From Yeguia hominis (lineage in GTDB: Bacteria; Bacillota; Clostridia; Oscillospirales; Acutalibacteraceae): a DNA stretch of 64,000 bases. Positions 1 to 8,457 of this stretch are shown in pieces. Location: assembly GCF_014384705.1 (NCBI RefSeq), contig NZ_JACRSN010000010.1, positions 1 to 64,000 on the forward strand, in the 5' to 3' direction. Under the pieces are notes generated by a model. The model worked only from the letters and a program-made list of their open reading frames with translations, was not told where the DNA came from and made no database searches. Positions within the stretch are counted from its first letter, which is position 1, and every line of letters begins with the position of its first letter. The translations under genes were made by a program, and so were the position numbers.

Positions 1-102
1 GTAGACACCGTAGGAAAGAATGCGAAGAAAATAGAGGAGTACATCCGAAATCAGTTAGAGGAAGATAGGATGGGCGAACAGCTGACAATGGGAAACTTCT
101 AA
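1..102 (+). CDS. tnpA: IS200/IS605-type transposase TnpA, C-terminal fragment (cut by window edge)
   Basis: The first 102 bases are one open frame ending in TAA and encode 33 residues. The fragment contains a DTVGKN motif followed by an amphipathic YIRNQLEED stretch. This resembles the C-terminal helix of small single-strand HUH transposases (Y1 family), which peel and paste IS200/IS605 elements. The catalytic HUH motif and tyrosine would lie left of the window. The downstream hairpin-rich, non-coding tail fits the right end of such an element. Family assignment is from remembered motif likeness only, so another short transposase is possible. Confidence 0.55.
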   Translation, partial: VDTVGKNAKKIEEYIRNQLEEDRMGEQLTMGNF

Positions 103-236
103 GCCCGTTTACGGGCAGCTGGCAACAAGCCCCATGCAGATGTCAGACCGTACCAACGCCCATGAGGCGCGGCTGGTAACATAGGGCTTCGCCCGCATAA
201 GAAATACCCCCGGCACAGCCGGGGGATATTTTTTCT
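103..236 (+). mobile_element. Probable right end of the IS200/IS605-type element
   Basis: This non-coding tail follows the tnpA stop codon and contains short palindromes, then a strong GC hairpin and a T-rich run. IS200/IS605 right ends carry subterminal hairpins recognised by TnpA and no terminal inverted repeats. The exact cleavage site cannot be placed without an empty-site comparison. Confidence 0.45.
207..236. terminator. Hairpin terminator between the IS end and livF
   Basis: A perfect 8-bp stem (CCCCCGGC/GCCGGGGG) with an ACA loop is followed on the plus strand by ATATTTTTT. On the minus strand it is followed by a weaker T-rich run, so it could also end livF transcription. It may double as the IS right-end hairpin. 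Confidence 0.7.
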
Positions 237-307
237 TGCAGAATTTTATTTTGGAAAACCGCTTCCGAATCCGGCGGCTTTCAACACGGCAAAAGCCGCA
301 GCCGGCG

Positions 308-1021
308 TTATTCGCCGAGATACGCCTTGCGTACGGAGTCGTCGTGCATCAGCACATCGGACGGCCCGTCCAGCACAATGCGGCCGGTCTCCAGCACATA
401 GGCGCGGTCAGCAATGGCGAGCGCCTTTTTGGCGTTTTGCTCCACAAGCAGGACAGTCGTGCCGCTTTCGGAAATCGCCTTGATGATGTCGAAAATCTCA
501 TTGACGAGAATCGGGGAAAGACCCATCGAAGGCTCATCCATGATAATCAGCTTCGGGTGCGACATCAGCGCGCGTCCCATCGCAAGCATCTGCTGCTCGC
601 CGCCGGAAAGCGTTCCGGCAATCTGGTTTTTGCGTTCCTCCAGACGGGGGAAACGACGGTACACCTTTGCGAGGGAGTCCTCAATCTCTTTTTTATCGCG
701 CCGTGTATACGCGCCGAGCTTCAAGTTCTGATAAACCGTAAGCTGGCTGAACACCCGGCGGCCTTCCGGCACATGCGCCATTCCGAGCGAGACAATCTTG
801 TGCGCCGGCGTTTTGGTGATATCGCGGCCCTCAAAGGTGATGCTGCCCTCTTTCGGGGTAATCAGTCCGGAGATGGTGTGCAGCGTCGTTGTTTTTCCGG
901 CGCCGTTTGCGCCGATCAGCGTGATGACCTCGCCCTCGTTGACCTCAAAAGAGATCCCCTTGAGTGCGTGAATCATTCCGTAGTAAACATGCAAATTTTC
1001 AACTTTTAACATGGTTCCCAT
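308..1021 (-). CDS. livF: Branched-chain amino acid ABC transporter, ATP-binding protein LivF
   Basis: A 237-residue ABC ATPase, the second nucleotide-binding subunit of a high-affinity leucine/isoleucine/valine importer. Walker A (GANGAGKTT) lies at residues 37-45, followed by an LSGGEQQM signature and a Walker B ending in MDEPSMGL. Length and motif spelling match LivF. I start at 1021 (MGTMLK) because TAAGGAGG sits 11 nt upstream; the next ATG at 1012 would be too far from it. The gene is last in the livJ-HMGF order, 16 bp after livG. The substrate class is inferred from subunit composition and could extend to other hydrophobic amino acids or amides. Confidence 0.93.
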   Translation of the reverse strand: MGTMLKVENLHVYYGMIHALKGISFEVNEGEVITLIGANGAGKTTTLHTISGLITPKEGSITFEGRDITKTPAHKIVSLGMAHVPEGRRVFSQLTVYQNLKLGAYTRRDKKEIEDSLAKVYRRFPRLEERKNQIAGTLSGGEQQMLAMGRALMSHPKLIIMDEPSMGLSPILVNEIFDIIKAISESGTTVLLVEQNAKKALAIADRAYVLETGRIVLDGPSDVLMHDDSVRKAYLGE

Positions 1022-1037
1022 AACTCTGCAGCCCTCC

Positions 1038-1796
1038 TTATTCTCCGAGATACGCGGCAATGACCTCTGGGTCGCGCAGAACCTTTGCGGTTTCGCCTTG
1101 TGCAAGCACCTGACCGAAATTGAGCACCGTCAGCTGCTCGCAAATTCCGGAAACAAGACGCATGTCGTGTTCAATGAGGAGAATCGTCATGTCGAACCGG
1201 TCGCGGATCAGCTTGATCGTCTGCATCAGATCCTCTGTTTCGTTGGGGTTCATACCGGCCGCAGGCTCGTCAAGCAGCAGCAGCTTCGGATTCGTAGCCA
1301 GCGCACGGGCAATTTCCAGTTCGCGCTGTTTGCCGTACGGCAAATTGGCGGCGCCCCATTTGGCGTCTTTGTCCAGATCAAACACCTTGAGTAGCTCCAT
1401 TGCGCGCGCGTTCATTTCCTTTTCCTTCCGGAAATAGGAGGGAAGCCGCAGAATGCCGCCGAGTGTGGAATATTTCATCTGGTTGTGCAGGCCGACTTTG
1501 ACGTTGTCAAGAACGGAAAGCCCGTTAAACAGGCGGATATTCTGGAATGTCCGCGCGATGCCTGCCTTGGAAATTTCAGCCGGACGCTTTCCGGTGATAT
1601 CGGTTCCGTCCAGGAAAATACTGCCGACAGTGGGCTGATAAACGCCCGTGAGCATGTTAAAGACCGTGGTTTTTCCGGCACCGTTTGGGCCGATCAGGCC
1701 GTAAAGGCCGCCTTTTTCGATCGAGACGCTGAAATCATCGACCGCGCGCAGGCCGCCGAAAGAGATTCCGACATGTTTGACTTCCAGTAATGCCAT
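1038..1796 (-). CDS. livG: Branched-chain amino acid ABC transporter, ATP-binding protein LivG
   Basis: A 252-residue ABC ATPase pairing with LivF on the cytoplasmic face of the LivHM permease. Walker A (GPNGAGKTT) lies near residues 36-44. The signature is the LivG-typical PYGKQRELEIARAL rather than LSGGQ, and Walker B ends in LDEPAAGMNP. A GAAAGGGG ribosome site precedes ATG 1796. It is separated from livM by only 5 bp, so translation is probably coupled. Nothing looks degraded. Confidence 0.94.
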   Translation of the reverse strand: MALLEVKHVGISFGGLRAVDDFSVSIEKGGLYGLIGPNGAGKTTVFNMLTGVYQPTVGSIFLDGTDITGKRPAEISKAGIARTFQNIRLFNGLSVLDNVKVGLHNQMKYSTLGGILRLPSYFRKEKEMNARAMELLKVFDLDKDAKWGAANLPYGKQRELEIARALATNPKLLLLDEPAAGMNPNETEDLMQTIKLIRDRFDMTILLIEHDMRLVSGICEQLTVLNFGQVLAQGETAKVLRDPEVIAAYLGE

Positions 1797-1801
1797 TTCG
1801 G

Positions 1802-2998
1802 TCAGCCCCTTTCTTCTGTGTCGTCCCCGTCCGGGGTCATGTCTGTGCTGATAATCGGTTCCGCGACTTCTTCCTGCGGGTCCTCAGCCGGAATCGGCTC
1901 CGGCCCTTCGGCAATGGCGGGCTGCGGCGCCGGTTTGCGGCGGAACAGTCCGGCGATACCGTGCGGCAGCAGCTTTTCGCGCAGCGCGATCATCTGCGGG
2001 CTCTGATTGAAGATCATCAGCGCAATCAGCAGGATGGCGTAGATGAGCATCCGGTAGTCCTCCATACCGCGCAGAAGTTCCGGCAGCAGAGTGAGGATCA
2101 CCGCCGCGATGACGGAACCGCGGATATTTCCGAGGCCGCCGAGCACGACAAAGACGAGAATCAGAATGGACGTGTTATAGTCAAACTTCTTCGCAACCAG
2201 CGTGGAGAAGTTGTGCGCATAAAGAACGCCGGCGACGCCCGCAATCGCAGCGGAGATAACAAACGCCATGAGTTTGTACTTCGTGACGTTGATACCGACC
2301 GATTCCGCAGCAATCCGGTTGTCGCGGATCGACATGATCGCGCGTCCGGAACGGGAATGAATGAGGTTGATGACGATCAGCAGCGTCAGGAGAATCAGCA
2401 CGAAGCCGAGCGTAAAGGTGGAATCCTGGGGAATTCCGGTGATGCCCTGCGCGCCCTTGATGACGACGGTGCCGGATTCGGAAAGTCCGAGATCCGCCGT
2501 GTCCTTGAGGGAAACATGAAATCCGGTTTCATCATAGCCGACGAACAAAACGTTAAAGACGTTTTTGATAATTTCCCCGAACGCCAGGGTCACGATGGCG
2601 AGATAGTCGCCGCGCAGACGGAGTACCGGAATGCCGATGAGGAATCCGAAAATACCGGCCATCACCGCGCCGATGAGCAGCGCAAGCGGAAACCGCACCC
2701 AGGCCGACTGGATGGAATCCTGCGTGCAGACGGAGAAGATGGTGCTCGAGAACGCGCCGATGCTCATGAATCCGGCGTGGCCGAGGCTGAGCTCTCCGAG
2801 AATGCCGACGACGAGGTTTAAGGATACCGCCAGGATGATATAGGTGCAGATCGGAATCAGCAGCCCCTGCATGGAGTTGGAGAGCAGACCGCCTGCGGAA
2901 AGAATCTGTACAATGAGATAGGCCGCAATGACAATTGCAAAGGTCACGAGCGTGCTGCGGATGGACTTTTTGAGACCCAAACGATTCACTTTTTTCAT
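1802..2998 (-). CDS. livM: Branched-chain amino acid ABC transporter, permease LivM
   Basis: A polytopic membrane protein of 398 residues with the LivM hallmarks ILGELSLGHAGFM, GIPVLRLRGDYLAIVTLAFGE and GRAIMSIRDN. These belong to the permease loop that contacts the ATPases. I use ATG 2998, which has GAGGTG about 6 nt upstream, rather than the in-frame GTG at 3007 that lies inside that ribosome site. The last 45 or so residues form an acidic, proline-rich tail (PAPQP, then EE/DD-rich) not needed by the family and probably disordered. It forms the membrane channel with LivH. Confidence 0.93.
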   Translation of the reverse strand: MKKVNRLGLKKSIRSTLVTFAIVIAAYLIVQILSAGGLLSNSMQGLLIPICTYIILAVSLNLVVGILGELSLGHAGFMSIGAFSSTIFSVCTQDSIQSAWVRFPLALLIGAVMAGIFGFLIGIPVLRLRGDYLAIVTLAFGEIIKNVFNVLFVGYDETGFHVSLKDTADLGLSESGTVVIKGAQGITGIPQDSTFTLGFVLILLTLLIVINLIHSRSGRAIMSIRDNRIAAESVGINVTKYKLMAFVISAAIAGVAGVLYAHNFSTLVAKKFDYNTSILILVFVVLGGLGNIRGSVIAAVILTLLPELLRGMEDYRMLIYAILLIALMIFNQSPQMIALREKLLPHGIAGLFRRKPAPQPAIAEGPEPIPAEDPQEEVAEPIISTDMTPDGDDTEERG

Positions 2999-3008
2999 AC
3001 AGCCCACC

Positions 3009-3890
3009 TCAAACTTTCTCGTGAATGGTTTTGCCGAGGATTCCGGTCGGCTTGATCAGCAGAACGAGAATCAGAACAGCAAATACGATGGCGTCGGCAA
3101 GCTGCGAGGAGACATAGGCCTTTCCGAGGCTCTCGATGATGCCCAGAAGGATGCCGCCGATCAGCGCGCCGGGAATCGAACCGATTCCGCCGAAAACAGC
3201 CGCAACGAACGCCTTGATTCCGGGCATTGCGCCGGTAGTGGGCATGAGGTTCGGATAAGAAGAGCAGAGCAGTACGCCTGCAATGGCAGCAAGCGCCGAA
3301 CCGATGGCAAAGGTCAGCGCAATCGTTGCGTTGACGTTGACGCCCATCAGCTTTGCCGCGCCCTGATCCTCCGAGACCGCAAGCATTGCGCGGCCGGGTT
3401 TCGTAAACCGGATAAACAGCATCAGTCCGATCATAATGACGATACAGGCGAGAATCGTGACGATTGCCTCTCCGGTAATGGTCAGCCTTCCGTCCGCAAG
3501 CTGGATCGGCTGAATTTTGACAACGGAGGTAAACGATTTGGAGTCCGCGCCGAAAATGAGCAGCGCGATATTCTGCAGGAAATAGCTGACGCCGATGGCG
3601 GTAATCAGAACTGCAAGCGGAGACGCGCCGCGCAGCGGTTTGTAAGCGATCCGTTCAATGACAACACCCAGCAGCGTGCAGGCGGCCATGGAAATCAGAA
3701 TGGACGGGATCGCAGGCAGACCGAGACCGGTCGTCATCACAAAGACGACATAGCCGCCGATCATAATGACATCGCCGTGTGCGAAGTTCAGCATCTTTGC
3801 AATTCCATACACCATGGTATAGCCGAGTGCAATGATGGCATAGATGCTGCCAAGGCTGATGCCGTTGACTAAGAATGATACGAATTCCAT
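3009..3890 (-). CDS. livH: Branched-chain amino acid ABC transporter, permease LivH
   Basis: A 293-residue permease with the LivH N-terminal signature NGISLGSIYAIIALGYTMVYG, split here by LNFAHGD, and multiple hydrophobic spans. It pairs with LivM. Start 3890 has GAGGGG 8-10 nt upstream. It is the first gene of the four-gene permease/ATPase block and lies 286 bp downstream of livJ across a transcription attenuator, so permease levels are probably set below those of the binding protein. Confidence 0.94.
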   Translation of the reverse strand: MEFVSFLVNGISLGSIYAIIALGYTMVYGIAKMLNFAHGDVIMIGGYVVFVMTTGLGLPAIPSILISMAACTLLGVVIERIAYKPLRGASPLAVLITAIGVSYFLQNIALLIFGADSKSFTSVVKIQPIQLADGRLTITGEAIVTILACIVIMIGLMLFIRFTKPGRAMLAVSEDQGAAKLMGVNVNATIALTFAIGSALAAIAGVLLCSSYPNLMPTTGAMPGIKAFVAAVFGGIGSIPGALIGGILLGIIESLGKAYVSSQLADAIVFAVLILVLLIKPTGILGKTIHEKV

Positions 3891-4120
3891 CTAACAATGC
3901 CCCTCTTCAATGGATTATGCCGCATCTGCCCGCGGGCTTCATCGCTTTCCAGCGATAAAACCGGCTTGATAAACACGTAAAATTATTTTAACACAAAATA
4001 TCGTCCGATACAATAAAAATCTGCATTGTGCGGCACAAAATGCATGCAGTGAAATTCTTTGCATATTCTGTCAAACGGCCGATTTTGCGGAAAATATGCG
4101 GAATTTAAGCAGATTTTAAA

Positions 4121-4157
4121 GAAAAAGGCCGTCCGGGAATGCATTCCGGACAGCCTT
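4121..4157 (-). terminator. Intra-operon attenuator/terminator between livJ and livH
   Basis: On the minus strand an 11-bp stem with one G-T pair (AGGCTGTCCGG/CCGGACGGCCT) encloses a GAATGCATTC palindrome and is followed by TTTTTCTTT. It lies just after the livJ stop. No separate livH promoter is obvious, so partial read-through would give high binding protein and lower permease, a common arrangement in ABC importers. Confidence 0.8.
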
Positions 4158-4176
4158 GCAATGTGCTTGAGACGGA

Positions 4177-5358
4177 TTACTGAATTTCGTAAGCGCCGTT
4201 TACGATTTTCACAACCAGCGGATCCTTGTTCGGCTCGCCGTCTGCAGACCAGGTAATACCGGTCGAGGTTGCGGTAATGCCTTCGAAAGTAATGCTTGTC
4301 ATAGCGGTTTTCAGTGCTTCGCAGATGTCAGAGGTCGACATATCCGCCGTGATGCCCTGCTTCTCGATGCAGTCGTAAATGACATAAATCGCATCATATG
4401 CGTCTGCAGCGAACTGGTTCGGGGTATCGTTAAATTTGGCCTTATAAGCGTCGACAAACGCCTTGGTCTTTTCATCGGTCGAGGTTGCGGAGAACGGCGT
4501 GAGGAACATCGCGCCTTCTGCAAGAGAGACATCGAAGTTTTCTACCTTGTCGAGCAGTCCGTCAAGGCCGTCCGCACCGAAGAAAATCGGGGAGAAGCCG
4601 ACCTTGTTGCACTGCGTCAGAATGAGCGACGCCTCGGTGTAGTAAATCGGCAGGAAGACGAGCTCTGCGCCGGCCTTCTGGATTTTCTGAATCTGTACGG
4701 AGAAGTCGGTTTTGCTGTCCGAGGTAAAGGCCTCCGCAGCGACCAGCTCAAGGCCCTGGTTTTCCGCTTCCACTTTAAATGCATCGTAAATGCCGGAGGA
4801 ATACGGATCGGAGCTATCATAAATGACAGCGACTTTCTTTGCAAGATTGTTGTTTGCAATATATTTTGCGGACTCAACACCCTGGTTCGGGTCGGAGAAG
4901 CACATCCGGAATGCGTTGTCGTATTTGACGCAGTCTACCGACGTGCCGGACGGTGTCAAAAGGAACATGTTGTCGTCTTTTGCATTTTCCGCAACTGCAA
5001 TGCACGGCGTGCTCGTTACGGTGCCCATCAGAATCTGCATGCCCCAGTCTTTGAGGTTGTTGTAAGCGTTGACCGCCTTTTCTGCGTCGTGCTCATCGTC
5101 CTGGAAGTTGAACGCCAGCTGTGTGCCGCCTTTTGCGTTGATTTCTTCCACGGCAAGCTCCGCCGCGTTCTTTACACCTTGTCCATATGCCGCAGCAGGT
5201 CCGGTAATCGGGCCGATACCACCAATTTTAATCGCGCCCTCGGCCGCGCTTACGTCTGAATCGGAGCCGTTGCTTCCCGAATTGCTACACGCCGCGAACG
5301 AAGCGCAGACCATCAGGAGGGCCAGGCAAAGTGCCATGAGCTTCAGAAACCGTTTCAT
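4177..5358 (-). CDS. livJ: Branched-chain amino acid substrate-binding lipoprotein LivJ/LivK type
   Basis: A 393-residue extracytoplasmic binding protein. The N-terminus is a lipoprotein signal (KRFLKLMALCLALLMVCASFAAC) with the modifiable Cys near residue 23, followed by a Ser/Gly/Asp linker. The mature part begins IKIGGIGPITGPAAAYGQG, the start of the periplasmic-binding type 1 (Leu/Ile/Val) fold, with later AVIYDSSDPYSSG and FAADAYDAIYV motifs. AAGGAGGA precedes ATG 5358 at good distance. It is the promoter-proximal gene of the liv operon and captures the amino acid for LivHM. Exact ligand is not determinable here. Confidence 0.93.
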   Translation of the reverse strand: MKRFLKLMALCLALLMVCASFAACSNSGSNGSDSDVSAAEGAIKIGGIGPITGPAAAYGQGVKNAAELAVEEINAKGGTQLAFNFQDDEHDAEKAVNAYNNLKDWGMQILMGTVTSTPCIAVAENAKDDNMFLLTPSGTSVDCVKYDNAFRMCFSDPNQGVESAKYIANNNLAKKVAVIYDSSDPYSSGIYDAFKVEAENQGLELVAAEAFTSDSKTDFSVQIQKIQKAGAELVFLPIYYTEASLILTQCNKVGFSPIFFGADGLDGLLDKVENFDVSLAEGAMFLTPFSATSTDEKTKAFVDAYKAKFNDTPNQFAADAYDAIYVIYDCIEKQGITADMSTSDICEALKTAMTSITFEGITATSTGITWSADGEPNKDPLVVKIVNGAYEIQ

Positions 5359-5375
5359 AATGAATGTCCTCCTTC

Positions 5376-5409
5376 ATCATTGTTTGTAATTATCGTATAA
5401 AACAATGAT
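5376..5409 (-). promoter_or_regulatory. Perfect 10-bp inverted repeat in the livJ leader
   Basis: ATCATTGTTT and AAACAATGAT are exact complements separated by 14 nt, and lie between the predicted livJ start of transcription and its ribosome site. It could be an operator or a 5-prime stem adjoining the ribosome site. Confidence 0.5.
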
Positions 5410-5425
5410 TTAAAATTTGTCTATA

Positions 5426-5454
5426 ATTTTACGCTTCCAGAAAACGCTTGTCAA
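5426..5454 (-). promoter_or_regulatory. Sigma-A promoter of the liv operon
   Basis: On the minus strand a consensus TTGACA (5449-5454) and TAAAAT (5426-5431) are separated by 17 bp, about 70 nt upstream of livJ. Confidence 0.65.
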
Positions 5455-5680
5455 TTGCGATATTCCACATAGATTTGGAATCTTCGAATGGTGTTTTTGG
5501 CCTTTTTAGAACAGAAATCGGTTTTTTGGGACGATTTTTGCAGCGGATCACACTTCTTCCTGCATTTCCCATCGTAAAAGCCGAAATTGAACCGTCGTTT
5601 TTCTCCGGTTTTGCATGAAACTCCCGAAGAGACGGCAAATGTCAAAAATTCGTTTGCGGAATAAAACCGGGAAAGCGGCT
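5455..5680. other. Intergenic stretch with no supported gene
   Basis: The region between the divergent liv and activase promoters. Short minus-strand frames exist but lack ribosome sites and recognisable composition. I see nothing else in it. Confidence 0.5.
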
Positions 5681-5708
5681 TTGCACCGGCAGCGGAATAT
5701 GCTATACT
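5681..5708 (+). promoter_or_regulatory. Extended -10 promoter for the RACo-like activase
   Basis: TTGCAC (5681-5686), 16 bp, TATACT (5703-5708) with an upstream TGC (extended -10). It implies a leader of about 220 nt before the gene. The leader is GC-rich with several possible stems (around 5720-5800) but matches no riboswitch class I know. Confidence 0.6.
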
Positions 5709-5937
5709 AAATCTGCCCGAAGTCTGCCTAACGCCGGGCTGCAGCTCGAACGGTTCAGACGGCCCGCGAACCCGGTCTGCCGAGGAAGCCCGGCTGCTGC
5801 GGCTGAAATGGTTTGCTTTTGCCGAGGATTTTGGCAGTATAGTTGCGCGGAGACGACGGCGCGCATGCTTTTCCATAAATAAATGATCCTAAATAATATG
5901 ACCATATTCTATTGAAAACAAAACGGAGGTGCGCCCG

Positions 5938-7536
5938 ATGCGAATTCGGTTACTTACAGAGAAATCCGAGACGGAAATTTTCTATACGCCGCCGAAAAGA
6001 CTTTCCGATCTTTTAGCGCGCAGCGGCGCGCCGGTGTCGATGCCCTGCGGCGGACGCGGAACCTGCCTCAAGTGCAAGGTGCGTGCGTTCGGTGCACTCT
6101 CGCCGATGGAGCAGCGGGAAGCAGACCTGCTGACGGATAAAGAGAAATCGGCCGGGGTTCGGTTTGCCTGCATGACGCAGGCGCTGGGCGACGCGGATGT
6201 CTTTCTCGAAGCGGCGCGCCCGGAAGAAATCCTGACAGACAGCGTGCTGCCCCAGGGAGAAATCGCACCGTGGGCCGCAGGGCTCGGCGTTGCGGTCGAT
6301 ATCGGCACGACAACGCTGGCAGGCTACCTTTACCGGCTCTCGGACGGCGCGCTGCTCTCCTGTGCGGCGTCGCGCAATCCGCAGAGGGCGTTCGGCGCGG
6401 ATGTCATTTCTCGGATCGAAAAAGCTATGGCCGGAGAACAGGAAGCGCTTGCGCGTTCGGTGCGCGGGGGAATTGCGTCGCTCATCGAAACGCTCTGCGC
6501 GGACGCCGGCGCGGCGCCTGCGGAAATCGGCGGCGCGGTACTGGCCGGGAATACGGCGATGCAGTATCTGCTCTGCGGGGAAGAACCCGCTTCCATCGCA
6601 TCGGCGCCGTTTGTGCCGAGCCGCTATTTCGGCGAATTTGTCACACCGGATTTGCTTTCCCTTCCGCTCTGTGCAGACGCAAAGGTCTATCTTGCGCGCA
6701 GTATTTCCGCCTATGTCGGCGGCGATATCACTGCCGCGCTGCTGGCAACCCGGCTTTTGGACGCTTCAAAAGAAGCCCCGGTGCTGCTTGCCGATATCGG
6801 AACCAACGGAGAAATTGTGCTTGCTGCGGAGAACCGGCTCCTGTGCTGCTCGACAGCGGCAGGCCCGGCGTTTGAAGGCGCCGGCATCCGGCAGGGCATG
6901 ACCGCGTCCGCCGGAGCGGTTTGCCGGGTGGACTACACACCGGAGGGCGCGATGGTTTCGGCTGTAACGGGCGGCGGCGCGCCGGAAAAAGCCGCGGGAA
7001 TCTGCGGCTCCGGGCTGCTCGATGCGGTCGCCGCAATGCTGGACGCCGGTGTGCTGGACGGCAGCGGCAGACTGGAAGAAACCGGCCACCCGTTTGCAGA
7101 GAATGTTTCCCGCGATGCGGACGGCGGTCTGTGCTTTACGCTGCCCGGCACGCCGGTCGGGATCACGCAGGGGGATATCCGCGCGGTGCAGCTGGCCAAA
7201 GCGGCCGTCTGTGCGGGAATCGAGACGCTGCTTCAGGAAGCGGGCATTGCGCCGGAATCGGTCGGCCGGCTGCTGCTGGCGGGCGGATTCGGAAACGCGC
7301 TTCGGCCGGAGTGCGCAGAACGGATCGGCCTGATTCCGCCGGGGTTCGCCGCAAAGACGGCGTCCGTCGGCAATGCGGCGGGTGCCGGTGCCGCGCAGAT
7401 GCTGCTCAGCCTGCCGCTGCTGCAGGAATCCGAAGCGCAAAGCCGGCTGGCTCGGACAATCGAGCTCTCGGCCGATCCGCGCTTTATGGACGCTTATGTC
7501 TCCGGAATGCTTTTTTCGGATGGGAAAGACTGGTAG
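5938..7536 (+). CDS. RACo-like [2Fe-2S]/ASKHA reductive activator (DUF4445-type)
   Basis: A 532-residue protein. The N-terminal 85 residues are a plant-type ferredoxin fold with C37-X5-C43-X2-C46 and a distal Cys near residue 79. The rest is an ASKHA-type ATPase: VDIGTTTLAG near residue 120, a DIGTNGE motif near residue 287, and GICGSGLLDA and LAGGFGNA further on. The family (RACo, RamA) uses ATP to drive reduction of cob(II)alamin in corrinoid Fe-S proteins or methyltransferases. No corrinoid protein or methyltransferase lies nearby, so its client is unknown. I start at ATG 5938, 8 nt after CGGAGG; the upstream in-frame GTG overlaps that site. Confidence 0.85.
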   Translation: MRIRLLTEKSETEIFYTPPKRLSDLLARSGAPVSMPCGGRGTCLKCKVRAFGALSPMEQREADLLTDKEKSAGVRFACMTQALGDADVFLEAARPEEILTDSVLPQGEIAPWAAGLGVAVDIGTTTLAGYLYRLSDGALLSCAASRNPQRAFGADVISRIEKAMAGEQEALARSVRGGIASLIETLCADAGAAPAEIGGAVLAGNTAMQYLLCGEEPASIASAPFVPSRYFGEFVTPDLLSLPLCADAKVYLARSISAYVGGDITAALLATRLLDASKEAPVLLADIGTNGEIVLAAENRLLCCSTAAGPAFEGAGIRQGMTASAGAVCRVDYTPEGAMVSAVTGGGAPEKAAGICGSGLLDAVAAMLDAGVLDGSGRLEETGHPFAENVSRDADGGLCFTLPGTPVGITQGDIRAVQLAKAAVCAGIETLLQEAGIAPESVGRLLLAGGFGNALRPECAERIGLIPPGFAAKTASVGNAAGAGAAQMLLSLPLLQESEAQSRLARTIELSADPRFMDAYVSGMLFSDGKDW

Positions 7537-7672
7537 CGGGCTGCCGCCGGTTTCTGCAGGGCGTCCAGCTTGCCAGAAAACGCCTACCATCGGTTTTGTA
7601 TACCATATCATACCGTGTTTTCCATGCATTTTGATGCTTGAAATTCCCAAAAATCTGTTTTTTGAAAAAAGC

Positions 7673-7701
7673 TTGCATGTTTTTAAAATGACGTGTATAA
7701 T
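7673..7701 (+). promoter_or_regulatory. Strong sigma-A promoter for the TetR gene
   Basis: TTGCAT (7673-7678), 17 bp, perfect TATAAT (7696-7701). A small TTCTT/AAGAA inverted repeat lies just downstream, at the expected start of transcription, and may be an operator. Confidence 0.75.
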
Positions 7702-7770
7702 TATGTAATTCTTCACGTAAGAAATGCCGGCATTCAGAGCGGGCTCTAAATGAAATTGGAGGAAACACAG

Positions 7771-8457
7771 ATGGCGAGAAGATACGACAAAGAGGATTCC
7801 CGGCAGCGGATTCTTTCGGCCTGTGTCCAGCTGTTTATTGAACAGGGATATCACAACACGACGCCGAAGCAGATTTTGAGCGCTGCGGATGTTGCGTCGG
7901 GAACGTTTTATTATATTTTTAAAGCGAAGAGCGGTGTCCTCGTGGACCTGACGGATTTTATCTTTGACCGCCAGTTTGAAAATGCGCGCCGTATTTTGGG
8001 CGAAGAAGCCGACCCGATCCTGCTCTATACGGTCGAAACGGCAATTCAGCTGACGCTTGTGGAGCTCAATGAAAATCTGCGCGAGATCTATGTGGAGGCG
8101 TACAGCCAGCCGGAGGTTCTGACGCTGATTCATGAGCGGACAGCGGTAGAATTAAAGCAGATTTTCAGCGCATATCTGCCCGATTGCAGTGAAAGCGACT
8201 TTTACGAGCTGGAAATCGGCACGTCGGGCATCATGCGCGGATTCATGGCGCGGCAGTGCGACATGTACTTTACGCTGGACAAGAAGCTTTCCCGCTTTTT
8301 GCGCATGACGTTCGATGTGTTTTCTGTGCCGGAAAAAGTTCAGCAGAAAGCGCTCGAGTATCTTGCGGGTCTTGATATCCGGAAAATTGCCGGTGACGTG
8401 ACACAGAGAATGTTTGCGGCGCTGGAGGAGAAATTTTCCTTTACGCTGTCGGAATAA
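7771..8457 (+). CDS. TetR/AcrR-family transcriptional regulator (paralogue 1)
   Basis: A 228-residue regulator. The N-terminal 55 residues are a TetR helix-turn-helix (RILSACVQLFIEQGY, then ASGTFYYIFKAKSGVL). The C-terminal part is a helical ligand/dimer domain with no recognised ligand motif. Start ATG 7771 follows GGAGG by 7 nt; the upstream ATG at 7750 contains that site. It is closely related to the TetR at 21951-22679: both contain LNENLREIY and an ETAIQ segment in the same place. Targets are unknown; neighbours are the activase upstream and the convergent tandem-HTH gene. Confidence 0.88.
   Translation: MARRYDKEDSRQRILSACVQLFIEQGYHNTTPKQILSAADVASGTFYYIFKAKSGVLVDLTDFIFDRQFENARRILGEEADPILLYTVETAIQLTLVELNENLREIYVEAYSQPEVLTLIHERTAVELKQIFSAYLPDCSESDFYELEIGTSGIMRGFMARQCDMYFTLDKKLSRFLRMTFDVFSVPEKVQQKALEYLAGLDIRKIAGDVTQRMFAALEEKFSFTLSE

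Noticed and set aside
5451..5905. Two overlapping minus-strand frames upstream of the RACo-like gene
   Set aside because: They cross the liv promoter or the opposite promoter, lack ribosome sites and look like random translation.
5709..5937. Cobalamin riboswitch in the leader of the RACo-like gene
   Set aside because: The leader is long and structured, but the B12-box consensus was not recognised.
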